From the NCBI GenBank assembly GCA_012184525.1, contig WOFQ01000008.1:899707-963706 (forward strand): a DNA stretch of 64,000 bases, written 5' to 3'. Numbering within the stretch: the first letter of the stretch is position 1; each line of letters starts with the position of its first letter. This DNA is from Xenoacremonium recifei. Taxonomy: Eukaryota > Ascomycota > Sordariomycetes > Hypocreales > Nectriaceae. A program made the translations under genes and the position numbers. The notes beneath the pieces were generated by a model, which was given only the letters and a program-made list of their open reading frames with translations, did no database searches and was not told the origin of the DNA. This document shows, one piece after another, positions 22,782-35,114 of this stretch.

Positions 22782-24602
22782 TCAGGTTGCCTTGACTGCT
22801 GCAACCGCCTCGGGGTTATCGTTCTGCTGCTTCAGCATTCCGACCTCTCGGTCGAGCGCCGTAACCTTCTCAGTCAACATCTTGACCTTCTCCTCAAGCG
22901 TCTGAATGTAGGCCCAAACACTCGGGTCGCTCTGTGCAAACATGTTACCGCTGTCGCCACTCGTCTGTGTTCCGCTGCCGGTGCGAGCATGGGTGAAACC
23001 CGTCGTGTTGTTGCCCGCAAAGCCTGGGTGCGAAAGGCCAGGAAGTTTTGGTCGCGGCTGTCCGCTATGCGGCGATTGCAGCTCCGACTGCCGTCGACCA
23101 AATTGCTGTTGTTGGAGCTGTTGAGTCAAGCTCGGAGAGCGTTGTCGTGTAATGTTGGCTCCGTCATGGCCTGGCACCCCAGGACTCAGGGGCTTCGGGC
23201 TTTCCGTCATGCCTGTTTGCGAATACAAGCCCGCGGTACCTCCTGCTACAGGCAGGGAAGAAATGCTCGTAGTAGCAGTGTTGTTACTAGCGAGGCTGTT
23301 CGGGACACTAGCAGAAGCGTTGGAGCTCGCTTGGCTCTGGCTCACGTTCGGCGGAAAGAGACCGCCTGTGCTCCCGCGCGCCGCACCTGGAGGGTACGTG
23401 CGAGCGTGGTTCCCGTAACCCTCCCCTTGCGCTCCCGGAATATGTTGCGCGTTGATGCTGGGCAGGCTCTGGCGCCGCAGCTCATCATCCTCGACATTGT
23501 CGTAAGCGAGCCCCGACATAGCAGAGTCATCTGCTTCAGCCATGCTCCCGTCCAGGTCGTCGCCATCAGCAAAGCTTCCCATGCTCGATCGTCGCCCCGC
23601 GCATCCGCCGGCACCTTTGCTGTGGCGCGCAAGAGCATCGCCGCGAGCAAACTTGCGCTCACACTTGGGACAAACGTGGGGCTTCTCGCCCGTATGCAGC
23701 TTCCCGTGACGCTTCAAGTCGTGGAGACGGCGGAATCGCATCTGACACTCCGTGCAAACGTATGGTTTTTCTTGACTGTGTGTCAGGAGGTGACTCTTGA
23801 GGTTATGATGGCGCGTGAATTCCGTGCTGCAATACGGGCACTTGTGCTTTTTGGCGCCAGATGAGATGGGAGATGTCTGACCTTGTGAGGGCATTGGGAA
23901 ACTCATCCCTCGGGCGGGCGTCTCTGGTAATGCGCCGGTTGACTGAAGCGACCCGGGATATGACAAAGATCCTGGCTGGGGCCGCTCCTCCTGCCCAACA
24001 ACCTGATGCGACCCAGCCAGTTCGCCTTTTGGATCAACATCCATTGGCGTCGGGCTTTCGGTGACAGGCGCGCCCACGAGACTGCTAGTACTTTGCGGGC
24101 TCGCTTCTTCGTGCTCCACGACATGGGCAATAGTTTCCGGCTCGAGGACGGCCGCGTTGGGCTCCTTGGACGAAGGCTCCATGGAAGCAGTCGGCGCCGG
24201 CTGCGGAGCGTCAGATGGGCGGCTCATGGCCTGGGTAGCTCCCGACATGAGAGCGGCGAGAGCCCTATGGCCAGGATTATCGCTCGTCTCGGGTGGTGGA
24301 CGGTTCCTCTCCTCCTCCTCGCGTCGCCGGCGCTCGTCCTCGATGGCCGCCGCCGCGGTCAAGGGCGCCGGTGAGCCCTGGGTCGCAAGGGCTAGACGGG
24401 CGGCCTTGGTCGGTGAGCCGATGGAGACGAGGTTCGACCCTGGCGCCGTGAGCGAGCGCGGAGAGGCCGGCGACGACGAGCGAGGCCGCTTCAGAAGCCT
24501 GACAGCTTCAACGTCGGAAGGGATGAGGGCGGCGGGAGGGGTTGGCGCTGGGCGTGTCGTGGGCGGGGCGTCGGTCGCAAAGGAGGCAGTTTCTGAGGCC
24601 AT
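22782..24602 (-). CDS. C2H2 zinc-finger transcription factor (specific family not recognised)
   Basis: A 606-residue intronless protein, probably a nuclear DNA-binding regulator. Three consecutive zinc fingers occupy about residues 255-334. Finger 1 (CPYC...HHNLKSHLLTH) and finger 2 (CTEC...LHDLKRHGKLH) are classical. Finger 3 (CPKC...DALARH) lacks a close second His and may use a Cys six residues on, giving a C2HC-like finger. TGEKP-type linkers join the fingers. The N terminus is rich in Pro, Ser and Ala with an Arg/Glu helix near residues 88-100, and an MDVD stretch lies near residue 187. The region after the fingers is Ser/Asn/Gln-rich with a polyglutamine patch. The C terminus forms a short leucine-heptad coiled coil (LEEKVKMLTEKVTALDREV), which suggests dimerisation. 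The finger arrangement resembles Crz1-type proteins, but I cannot assign the target or pathway. Confidence 0.88.
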   Translation of the reverse strand: MASETASFATDAPPTTRPAPTPPAALIPSDVEAVRLLKRPRSSSPASPRSLTAPGSNLVSIGSPTKAARLALATQGSPAPLTAAAAIEDERRRREEEERNRPPPETSDNPGHRALAALMSGATQAMSRPSDAPQPAPTASMEPSSKEPNAAVLEPETIAHVVEHEEASPQSTSSLVGAPVTESPTPMDVDPKGELAGSHQVVGQEERPQPGSLSYPGSLQSTGALPETPARGMSFPMPSQGQTSPISSGAKKHKCPYCSTEFTRHHNLKSHLLTHSQEKPYVCTECQMRFRRLHDLKRHGKLHTGEKPHVCPKCERKFARGDALARHSKGAGGCAGRRSSMGSFADGDDLDGSMAEADDSAMSGLAYDNVEDDELRRQSLPSINAQHIPGAQGEGYGNHARTYPPGAARGSTGGLFPPNVSQSQASSNASASVPNSLASNNTATTSISSLPVAGGTAGLYSQTGMTESPKPLSPGVPGHDGANITRQRSPSLTQQLQQQQFGRRQSELQSPHSGQPRPKLPGLSHPGFAGNNTTGFTHARTGSGTQTSGDSGNMFAQSDPSVWAYIQTLEEKVKMLTEKVTALDREVGMLKQQNDNPEAVAAVKAT

Positions 24603-27600
24603 ACGCGCAGCTCAGGACGGTGGAATTGATATAACGGGATATTCGAATGCGTACAGACGGCCTGGAGATTATCGACGGATGGCGGTTGGGTCAACGACAC
24701 ATCTCGAGGCGTGGTTTCGATGTGTGGCTGGAGAACGTGGCGAGAGCTGGATATTTTTTCCCCAGCGGGCACGGGAGGCGGGCCGCGCAGCAGGGAAACA
24801 AGCCAGTGGGCAAATAGGTTGGCAGATGGAATGCACAGCGTTCAACCGGATGCGATCGCGAGTCGATTCTCGATCAAGGGGGCGGTTTCTGGCGGAGGCA
24901 CGCGACGGCGATAACGGCGCAGGAGAGATGTCGATTGATGAAATGCTGGCCGGCGAACGTGTGGCCGATGAGGATGAGGCGAGGCGGCAGATGGGAGAGC
25001 GTGAGCCAGTTAGTTTTAGTTGTCGACGGCCGGACTGGGGCGCTCTGATCTGAATACAGACAGGCAAGGCAGGCACCTGAGGTAGCCCGGTAGGTGCCTT
25101 TCATGTATGGCGGCGGGCTTGGCTTCAGGTGAGAGAAAAACCGGGGGGGGTGCCGCTTCGGGGGGGGACGTCAGCGGGAAGAGGGAGCAACTTGGAAACC
25201 TCCGAGCAGTCACACAGTGCACAAGGAGTTGGGATCTGAGGCTGATCCGCCGTCCACAGGGCCTGAAGGTCGGGGAGGAAGCCCACCAGTGGCCCTCCTC
25301 ATACTGTGTGGCTTCTTTTCTGTCCAGGCCTGCGGGCTCCGTCAGAACCCAGCACAGCCGACGCTGCAGGTACCGGCTAGCCAAGTATGGGAGACCCACG
25401 GAACAGTCCCAGGCCGGAGGGCTTCGACGGACGGCTGGCCGGGAGTATGTCACTGACAGACAGTGTGGCTAGGGAGGGGTGACGAGGCGTCTGTATACTT
25501 GCTCGTGGACACCTCCCTTGGCACAAACTACTCCTTTCCCGGTCCTTCCTGCGCTTATTAGGGGGAGAGTCTGGGTATTTTCAGGAGGAGAGAAGAGAGA
25601 GGGAAACCCGAAATAACAAAACAGCCACACGACCTGGGCAATACAGCCTCTCGACATCTCAATGGTCCGTTCAACCGATCATTAATAAAGCACGCCCTGT
25701 CCACAGGAGCACTGGCGCAGCTGAACTGGGTCAACTCAAGCCCGCCCGCCCCTCATATCACTTATTCCTGGCGAGCGTGGCGGTGCAAACTTGCCGTTGG
25801 TCCAATCCCTTGTGGGTGGGGTCCGGGCGTCACTCCGCTGAGGCGTGTGCCATAGTGCCAAGTTTCCAGGCCGCGCACCACAGCCAGATTGGGACCCGGT
25901 GTGGCTCATGCTCCTGCTCTGGATTGCTCTTGCTTTTGCGTTGACTCTTGTTGCTTGTCCAGCACTCTACTCGTTCTCCACGGCATCATTCAGAAACAGT
26001 GGTTTTACCGTCCAAAATCGGGGTTGCGACATTCATTCTGTTTGCTGGCTTCCTCTTCTCGTTGATGTGTGCATCGTGTCAGCCCTCCCTGCTGGCGATC
26101 ATCGTGTCTCTGCCCCCTTTCAGAGCCATCGCTTCCCCGAGCTTCGGGGCATTTCGTTTGTACCAGGACCCAAGGCGCCAAACGAGCATTACGCCACATT
26201 TAGGACAGTCCTCCATGAGCCGGATCCAGCCACGGAAGCGACGGCAGTTCTGGGATCCCGGTACTTTGGTGTCTCGTGCCTCAGTGCTCTTATGAGGCTC
26301 CCTACACTGAGGATCACGTCCAGACGCGTTCGTTCACCACATGTCGAGGCCCATGCTTAGTGGCGGGTTCTCGCATCGAGTTAGTAGGCCGTCCTCAATC
26401 CTTCTCCAGAACGCGCGAGAGACAGGAAGGCAAGTTTCTTGCGTCCAATAAACCCAATAGCCTCGACGCCACTGCCTCCCGTGGCATCCCTTATCTGGCA
26501 GATCTACCCACCATCGACGAGGGGCAACCAGCCACACTGCTGGCGTTGCATGCGCCTCGGGGTTGAATGAGCTAGGGCTGCTTTTGGTGGCTTTACTACT
26601 CAACTTAGCTCAGGTGGACAAGCAAGAAACAGGGAATCAGGACGAGGGCATGGAGGGTAAGCATAAGTGGCCCGGGCTCCTCATCCAAGCCTCAGTGCCT
26701 CAAGCCCTTCGAGGAGGGTTGAGGCCGTCATCATCGTTGTCGTCGGGTCAAGCAAGGTATCGTCATCCCAACACTCTACCGAAGAGGCGACTTTGGCTAC
26801 ACCCAAAGGCAGACAGGCCCATCGTGGATGGGCGACTGGGGAGGCACTGATGAGCATCAGATCGAGATGGCCCTGGCCCAGCGACCCGGCGAGTCGAACA
26901 TCAAGTGACGTTATCACGACCATGATCTCATCGCACCTCAAGCCCCACAACCCTTGCTGCGAAATATCGTCTCTACAGAAGTGAGAAGATCGATTGCAAC
27001 CTCTATTGGCCGTCTGATGCTTGCCATTGGCCGCCTGAAGGTGCTGCTGCCTTCACACGAGGATTCAACCGTCTGATGAAGTCAACCGCTTCCATAGGCT
27101 CTTGCGTCTGTGGTGATAAATACGGAGCATCGGCCGGGCTGACAACAAACGGCCCTGCCTCCGTCAACCAATCAGCCTCTGTGAAGCTGTCCTCGGTCTT
27201 CACAGCCCAGATTCAGCCAACCTGGGGGCGCTAGTTGCTCGTCTCAGCTGAAAGGGACATTAGTCAGTCCCGATTGGGATTTGTGGCTGGGGTTGTTCAG
27301 CTTTGAACTGGACGCTCGAGTCGTCGATGAGGCTCCCTTCGTCAGTTTTCCCCTAGAGCGCTGCGGAAGTCACCGTTGAACCGCCATAACCCGTTGCTTC
27401 TGCCTTGCTTTTTTGCCTCGCTTCATCAAATCGTACCCGGACTTACATACAGCTTAGAACCTAGTCGTTAATCGACGTCGATCTCCGGTGGGCCGCTTCA
27501 ACCACATCCCCGGTTGAGAACTTGATACCACCACACACCTGAGTGAAACTGCTCATCCTCATTTCAACCCGCTGTCAACTCACTACTGCTCAGGTCCAAG

Positions 27601-30600
27601 CTCTGCGTCAGGCGTCCGCTAAGCGCCCAATGTCGGCCGAGGACAACTAACCTATCACGTTTCTTGTCTACGGATTCTCAGGCCGGAATGCAAATATTTT
27701 CATCCCGTACAAAGTGACTTCGGCCAATGACGATTCGAAATCTGAGACATCCGCCCTCATTACTCGTGGCGCCGTGTTTCTTTCCGCCACAGCATCAATC
27801 TACCGTACGTATTCCGAACTGGTCTAGACCGTCCATTAATCCCGCTGGGACAGACCAGCCTCAAACCAAACGGCCCCCCCTTCCGTAAATGCTCTGGTAA
27901 ACGCCGCTTAATTAAGCCACTTCCAGGATATTGACATTCACGTCGTACATTTGAGAAGCTATCGTGAGGAGGCTAGACTTCTGAGTCTCACGAAACTTTA
28001 TTCTTATGTCTGACCTGAGTCATATGTTGTTGCGGAACATCAAAGCCCTACTTAGGGCCTCCTGTTGTGAGATGAGTTGATATTTGTTGTTACTCTGGTG
28101 ACACTTGACGATTGCACCCTTCTGTAGTATGCTGTTTACCGCGTATGTTTTAATGAGGCTTTGATATGTAAAATTTCTTCATGGAGCTTTTCAAATCTCC
28201 ACTGCGAATCTAGGAAAGTATGCTACTTCTTGCCTCTCCTAGTTCAGACAAGGAGTATCGTTGTTGCAATGCAATGCGTTCCTTTAAGGCTATGCTCCCT
28301 GTGGCGTCCGGATGAGTCGCTTGCAGCGTGACAATTTTCTTTCCTTTGGCTAAGCTTACGTGCCTAGGTGTGCGATTGAGAGTTTCTGCCGTGAGTTTTG
28401 TGAGGGCGCTTCAATCTGCTCACGCTGTCGTGATGTTTTGTCTGTGGTTCTGGTTGAACGGGCGGGCGACGCTCCATGACATTTTTTCGATGTGCTGATT
28501 CCGGGCCCCTTTTCTTGCTCAGATTCATACTAGTACTACTCATCGAATTGATTTATTTGATCGCCGTGGATATTTTGAGGATGGTACGAAAACAGTCAAA
28601 AACTTGAATCTCTTGCTGGGAGATGTTCGCTATAGGGTAGCAGCTTGAGTTCGTTTCGGTGCGAAGCTCTAGGTCACGGTTCTTGACGTGCTGCGCATTT
28701 GAATATAGGTCCAAAATTCTTTTGCCTGACTCTTCATTCTTGACGTTTTGTTGAAATTGTTCGTTATATCAGGGTGGAAGGTGTTGCTGCGATCGTTGTA
28801 AATTGGACAATCATCGTCCGCTATGTATTACCCCCAATTTCCAGTGCGCCTCAATGTTAACATCAACATTAACATCTGGCGGACTTTCCCTCACAGAGAA
28901 CAGCCCAAACCGACAAGACAACGAGAAAACATGTACAATATGTAGTTTTGTCTTGAAAATATTCCCTCGCAGAGAGCCACATAGTTGCATGAGGCGTCCG
29001 CAATAATAGATGCTCCAAGTGCGGATGTTCCCCCTGTAGGATATAGTCAAGAGCCACAATGTGAAAACCAAACACTATAGTCGAGGCCGCAAAGTGGTAT
29101 AAATTGGACATCACCTAGATTTCTCGCGAGTCTATCCACCTTGACCGAGTTAAAGATAAATGTGAAGACGGGGGTTTTTTTTTGGGCACATAGAATACAT
29201 ACCTTGAATAGCTCACCGTCTCAATGTCAAGATCGAGTGATCGTACACAGAGAAAAGAACGACCATGATCTCATACGAAAGTAGAAATAAAACTACAAAT
29301 GATACAGAGAGGATACTCAACGGCGAAGTCAAACAACGAGACAGACGCAAGATACTGGTAGTCATTAGGAGGTTTACCGAGAGCTTCGATTTAGATAAAA
29401 AGCTTATTATCAACGCAAAATACTCGAAACTATTCAATATAATGCAGCTGAAAGAAATTCCCCCCTCATATTTATTGCCATGGGCACCCCCTGAAGAGGC
29501 AAGATGCTCGTGTTGATCAGTTAGCATTGGCAGGTAAACTGTGCTGAGGCCCCTGAACTGTATCACGACAAACACTCGACGACAATATCCTTGCCCCAAG
29601 CCGAGAGACCTTACGGCTAGAAAATCCTAATGCACATCCACCATATAGCATGAGGCAAAGTTAAGCAAAAGGTGTAGCATGATATGTGCATGGGAACGTT
29701 AACACCTTGACTCTTGACACGAGGTCGCATCTAAGACGGCAATATTCCTGAGTCTTCTCGTCTTCGCCGAGAATACGAGGCAAGAGGCCGGGTTTCAATC
29801 CGTCGATAAATAGTCGTTTAATTACGATGGTAATCTGTAGAATACATTTATCTAAGAACCGTCCGCAAGCACGGATGCAAAGGGAGGCAAGCAAGAGAAT
29901 CTGGTTCAGACATGCGAAATGGGACCGAGTGATTCATTACGTCGCTTTGGTTGCATTTACTCTGGGACCAGGTGGAAAAACAGTGTAATTACTATACCAA
30001 GCAATCTTCGGGTTGTGAAACATGGTTGAGGGGGGCGCCATGGCCATCAAATGGTAAGTGAGTTCACACAACCACGAAATTATTGGGGTTGATAAATACC
30101 GAATCGGCAGGAAACGTAGAAAGAGTAACCGGGGTGAAGCACAGACAGCGACAAGACCTTACGAATAAAGACGAGACGTTGAAAAGGGGAGGTGATGATG
30201 GGCAGGAGGCGAAGCCTTACCCACCTCCCCAGAAATAAATGGGTAACGAAACATCAAGTTATTTTACACTGAAAATTAAACTTATTTTCATCTCAATGTA
30301 AACATTAATCTCTCGCGTACGTACTCCGGAGGTACGTATAGGCGATGTTGAGTTGGCGTCATCCGAGGACAGTTTCGAATTGCGTTAAACAAGGGAGAGT
30401 TGCTAGAGCAAGTGTTCCCCGTCATCCGCCTCAACCATTTATTAATGAGGTGCTCCATACTCCGTCTTCTCCGTACTCCATAATACAATTACTCTGTAGA
30501 ATTACGGGACATAGAGATGACGATGGCAATTCAAGATATGTGAACGATCCATTGATGAAGATGATGCAAGTCACAACATACGTAGTCCGTCAACGTCAAC

Positions 30601-33600
30601 TCTCCACTTACAGAGAGCAGCCAGGTCACCGAAATTAGGTGCTGACGCGGGCTAGAACAGAGAGTCCAAAGAAGCCCGGAGATGGAGTCCGGTGCTTTCG
30701 CGCTTCAACAAGGATGATGAGGCCAGAATCGGGATTGATTCTGGGGCAGAGGAAAAGGGGAGCGGACGAGGTTGATCTGGTGGGGAAGCAATTTGGACGC
30801 CTGCTGGGCTTTGGAAGAGGGGTTCTTTTCAGAGGGCTCCCGATGGAGGTCTCTAACGTGTCGAAGGAAGCGAAAAGAGAGGAAAAGAAGCGAAAAAGAT
30901 ATCTGGGAGCACAGATGATCATTATTGGAGCTGAGGAATGCTATACGTTTCTCCGTGCCAACGAGAACAACTGCTTGTTGACGACACGACGTAGACACAA
31001 TAGCACTGTCGCAGTCGCCGATACGAGAAAGCCGGGAAACTCGGCATGGCCCAGCCTCGCAGGTCTCTTTTGTGCAGGCTGACCAACAGGCCCTGGCTGG
31101 CATGTGCAAGGCTAGGTATGCAATGCATTTTATGAACGCGCTTGGCGGATGGGAATGCTGGACGCGGGGCTCACGGCAGATTCGGCATTTGAGGGTAGAG
31201 AAGCAGATAGCTGGAGGAATTCGGGCTCTTGCTCTTGTGTCATAGAAGCAAGTATTCCGTCAACTCGGGACATACGCAAGAATCGAAATGATTATACAAG
31301 TACGCGGCTTCTGGAGTCGTTCTGGAGAGGCAATGTAAATTGCTAGTGGGGAGAGATGATGCGGCGCCACGGCACTCACGAGCCTGGGGGACGCTCGCCT
31401 GATATTGCGGCGCATATTGAATCGAGATAGCGGTAATTCGCAGCAATGAATCGGACAGCCCAGGCCAATTTAATAGAGCAGATCCCGCTTGGTCCAGCCT
31501 GGTCCAGCTGGCGGTGGGCAACGGTCGGTGTGGTGGTTGGTTGGACGAGTGGCACCCCCTAATTTACAGGTCCAGGGAGGTCTAGGGAAGTCTAGGGTAG
31601 CGCATTGAGGACCATGCCTTTTGAGTTTTAGCTTCAGGTACAGATCCAAGAATATGGCCAATGAGAGGCGACAAACAGGGTTAATCCTGGCTCGCATGAC
31701 CGAAATGGGGCGCCATTACATGCCCGTTCCTGGATCAGTGGGGAGCTCTCGTTCTTGACCCTTTCTTCGACTCTTCGACGATGCACAAGCCTGAAGCAGG
31801 CTGGCCGATAATAGTGCATCACCGCCCCCGTCAGACACGCAGTCAGCCAGTCAGTCATCGTCACCTACCGCTCCTGGCAATCTGACAGCGCCCTCTTCTG
31901 GCCCTCTGGCGCCAAGGCGATGGCTTCAGGTGGGCGCGGTGCCCGAGTAGTGTCCTGCCAGATGAAGAGAAAGGGTCCAGGCCGCTCCACGCCTCAGACC
32001 TTGATGGGTGAAGGGCCTGATACGTGACGAGGCACCGGTTGAGTGATTGACTGACCGACTGACCGACTCGGATGAACAGTTCCTGGGACCTGACGACTCC
32101 TGTCGATCTTGTGCGGGCTCGTCGTGTGTTTATGTTCATCCCAATGCACTGCATGAGGGCCCTTCGATGATCCCTCGTGATGATCCATGCAGGCGTCTCA
32201 CCAACGACGGACGGGGCAGGCGCAGCAGCAGCAGAAACCTGAAAGCCGTGCCCCGGAGTGGCGAAGACGCCTGAAAAACCGTCGATCGCATTTCTTGGGA
32301 GGGCATCTTGCGGTCTGCACAGCGGCTGACACAGGACAGGACAGGCGAATAGGCGCGTGTCGATGACCCAGCATGAAGCACCGGACGCAGAACCGTTCCC
32401 CCACACCGCAGCGATGATGCAAGGCCTTTCCTCACGGACAGGCTGAGATGCTGATTTCGAGGTCACCGGCCACTAGAGATGTCGAAACGACCATCAACAT
32501 GAACACGGGGAGGAATGCAGGCCACTGGCTTGGTGTCGGCGCTTGTGCAGACGCTATCGAGGCATGGCACAACGTCAACAAATGCGACGAACCATGGCGC
32601 TGTCTCAGTCTGAGCTCGGGCACAGGGTGGCTGGGATGCGAGCACACAGCAGCAAAGGGCCATCACTGCTCAGACATATTTTTTCTTCTGCTGCTGGGAG
32701 GGAACATCGACAACCCAGCCTGCCTGGGCGTGCTTGGCCGTGGCGGCGCGCGTCACCAAAACCCACTGGCGCCGACGATTCTCCCCGTCCGCCGCCGCAT
32801 CTCGACAGCTGCGAGGGCCTCCTGACGACAGCTAATTTCCCACAGAGCGCCGTCTTGCCGTCGCCGCGCAGGCTGAGGGCCTCGTCTTGGTGGAACGGGC
32901 GGATTAGCCCTGGCGTCGACGTTCGACACCCCTGCCGCTCCCTGGCATCGCTCGTGCCCTTCGCTCCACTCGAGGCCACACCCCCTTGCCATCGGAGACG
33001 CCCTTGTTCCCTGGCCCTTGTCCCCGGTTCCTCGCGCTCGTCCTCTCTCTCACCACCAAGCCCACTCAAGACGCTGGCTGGCTCCCCTTTCGTTTCGTCC
33101 CCGCCGCTCCAGGCGTCTCCTTTGCTTTCATCGTGTGTTGCTTCCGTACCAACAGAGAGTCTTCTTGCTCTCTACCACGCTCCTTCATTCTTTCGGTTCG
33201 TCGCATCACCACGTTCGCTTACACGCTGTCGCTCGCTCTACTTCGGGGGACGAATCGATTTACACTCCCTTTTAAAGACGAAAAAGGTCAGTCCATCAAT
33301 CAAGAGAATAGAGGGAGGGAGGAAAGGATTACTACCGGGGTCGGCGAGCGAGAGAGGGAAACTTGAAACGACGGGTTAATATCGACCACCACTTGGAGGA
33401 ATGAAGCTGGGAGAGAACGAAGAGAACGATATCAAGAGATTCAAGAGGATATCAAGGCCCTGTCCTTGCTCTCACAATCTCGACCAACCGCGACAACTCT
33501 AGAGCAATTGCGACCATCGCCGACGACCTCGAAGCAGTATTGAAGGGAGGAGGAGGGCTCATCACGAGAAACTCATCACGAGTGAAGAGAGTCAATGCTA

Positions 33601-33664
33601 ACTCATTTGCGCTCACAGATACTATAACTAGATTACCCGACAATCATTTAGAAGCTGGTACACG
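24603..33664. other. 9-kb gene-poor region
   Basis: No gene can be supported across about 9 kb, although the rest of the window carries roughly one gene per 2 kb. The left flank (24.6-27.2 kb) and right flank (30.6-33.6 kb) are GC-rich like normal intergenic DNA. The core (27.2-30.6 kb) is AT-richer, and no open frame of 60 codons or more occurs between about 27.2 and 28.8 kb on either strand. The right end (32.9-33.66 kb) is pyrimidine-rich and then A-rich, like a long 5' leader of the SUN-family gene. CpA- and TpG-containing words are still common, so heavy repeat-induced mutation is not obvious, and no transposase, reverse transcriptase or terminal repeat was seen. It may be regulatory DNA for the two divergent flanking genes, a noncoding RNA locus or a decayed insertion. 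Confidence 0.6.
31570..31599. repeat. 10-bp tandem repeat, 3 copies
   Basis: Three adjacent 10-mers with consensus GTCYAGGGAR lie inside the gene-poor region. The array is short and has no obvious function. Confidence 0.7.
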
Positions 33665-35114
33665 ATGAAGAACCTCATCACTTACACGCTGGCCGCGTCT
33701 CTGGCCGCGGGCGCCGCCGCTCATCAGCACCACGCTCATCTGCATGAGCGACGACACGCCGGTTCCAAGGTTGTCAAGCGCGAGCCCGATGTCGTGACCG
33801 AGTACGTTGTCGCCGCTACCGAGACTGTCTACCAGCTCGGCGGCAAGATCATCGACAGCAAGAAGGCCAAGGCGGGCATCAAGGGCGGCAACCTCGTCGT
33901 TGTTGGCGAGACCAAGCCCACCTATACCCCTCCCAAGCCCGCCACCACCAGCTCTGCTGTCAACTCGGCCACCCTGGGCGCTCAGTTCATCGAATCTGAG
34001 ACGTCGACGAGCACCACGCCCACGCCGACCCCCACGACTACCTCGACGACTTCGACCTCGACGACGCCGACGACCACTTCCACCCCGACCACCTCCAGCA
34101 CGCCGATCCCGACCACATCGACGCCCGCTGCTGCCACCACCTCCGCCGCTGTCGAGGCTGAGTCTACTGACGATAGCTCGTCCAGCTCGTCCAGCTCCGG
34201 CACTGGCCTCACCAGCGAGTTCCCCAGCGGCAAGATCAAGTGCAGCGAGTTCCCCTCCGACTACGGCGCTGTTGCCCTGGATTGGCTTAACTTCGGCGGC
34301 TGGTCTGGTCTCCAGTTCGTCCCCGGCTACTCCACGGATGCTACGAGCATCAGCGACATCGTGACTGGAATTGCTGGACAGACTTGCTCCGAGGAGTGCA
34401 TGTGCTCCTATGCCTGCCCTCCCGGCTACCAGAAGACGCAGTGGCCGACTGCTCAGGGCTCGACCTCGCAGTCTATTGGTGGTCTCTACTGCAACAGCGA
34501 CGGTTACCTGGAGCTGACCCGTTCCGCATCCAACGTCCTTTGTGAGGCTGGTGTGGGCGGTGTCACTATCCAGAACGATCTGGATGAAGTTGTTGCTACC
34601 TGCCGAACTGACTACCCCGGAACCGAGAGCATGGTTGTCCCCGCGCTTGCTGAGGCTGGTGGTACCGTCTCCGTCTGCAACCCCGATCAGGAGGACTACT
34701 ACATCTGGAATGGTTCCGGCACCTCTGCTCAGTACTATGTTAACAAGAAGGGCTACACGGAAAGCGAGGCCTGCGTCTGGACCAGCTCTGTTGACTCCAC
34801 TGGAGCTGGTAACTGGGCACCCATCATTCTCGGTGTCGGCAAGGCCAGCGACGGCACCACCTACATCTCCCTGTTCCAGAACCTTCCCACCAGTGATGCG
34901 ACCCTGGATTTCAGCGTCGAGATCACTGGCGATGTGTCCACCGAGTGCTCGTACATTGACGGTGTCTGGTCGTCAGGATCCGACACCGGTTGCACTGTGA
35001 GTAGTCCTGCAAACATGACCTATCTAAAGGATAATTTCACTAACAAACTCGTGACAGACCGGAATGCCGTCGGGCGGCAGCGCCGTGGTTCGATACTTCA
35101 GCGGCAGCAGCTAA
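33665..35114 (+). CDS. SUN-family secreted cell-wall protein (GH132-type)
   Basis: SUN proteins (yeast Sim1, Uth1, Nca3, Sun4; fission yeast Psu1) are secreted fungal wall proteins tied to septation and beta-glucan remodelling. Exons 33665-34996 and 35058-35114 give 462 residues. A signal peptide covers about residues 1-19, followed by a His-rich stretch and a KR site (VVKRE) fit for Kex2 cleavage. A Thr/Ser/Pro linker at about residues 110-180 should be heavily O-glycosylated. The C-terminal SUN domain has the conserved Cys pattern (CSEECMCSYACPPGYQKTQWP), a GGLYCNSDG motif and the family-typical last segment ending in VVRYFSGSS, contributed by the short second exon. If the 61-nt intron is retained, the frame shifts and runs to 35275. 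Which paralogue this is cannot be decided here. Confidence 0.93.

Noticed and set aside
24061..25053. 330-codon + frame antisense to the C2H2 gene
   Set aside because: The opposite strand encodes clear zinc fingers; this frame has no conserved motif.
27000..30600. RIP-degraded transposon
   Set aside because: No coding remnants, terminal repeats or target duplications seen, and C-to-T depletion is not obvious by eye; kept only as one hypothesis for the desert.
30639..31082. 147-codon frame in the gene desert
   Set aside because: It begins at GTG, has no homology and is matched by an equally open frame on the other strand.
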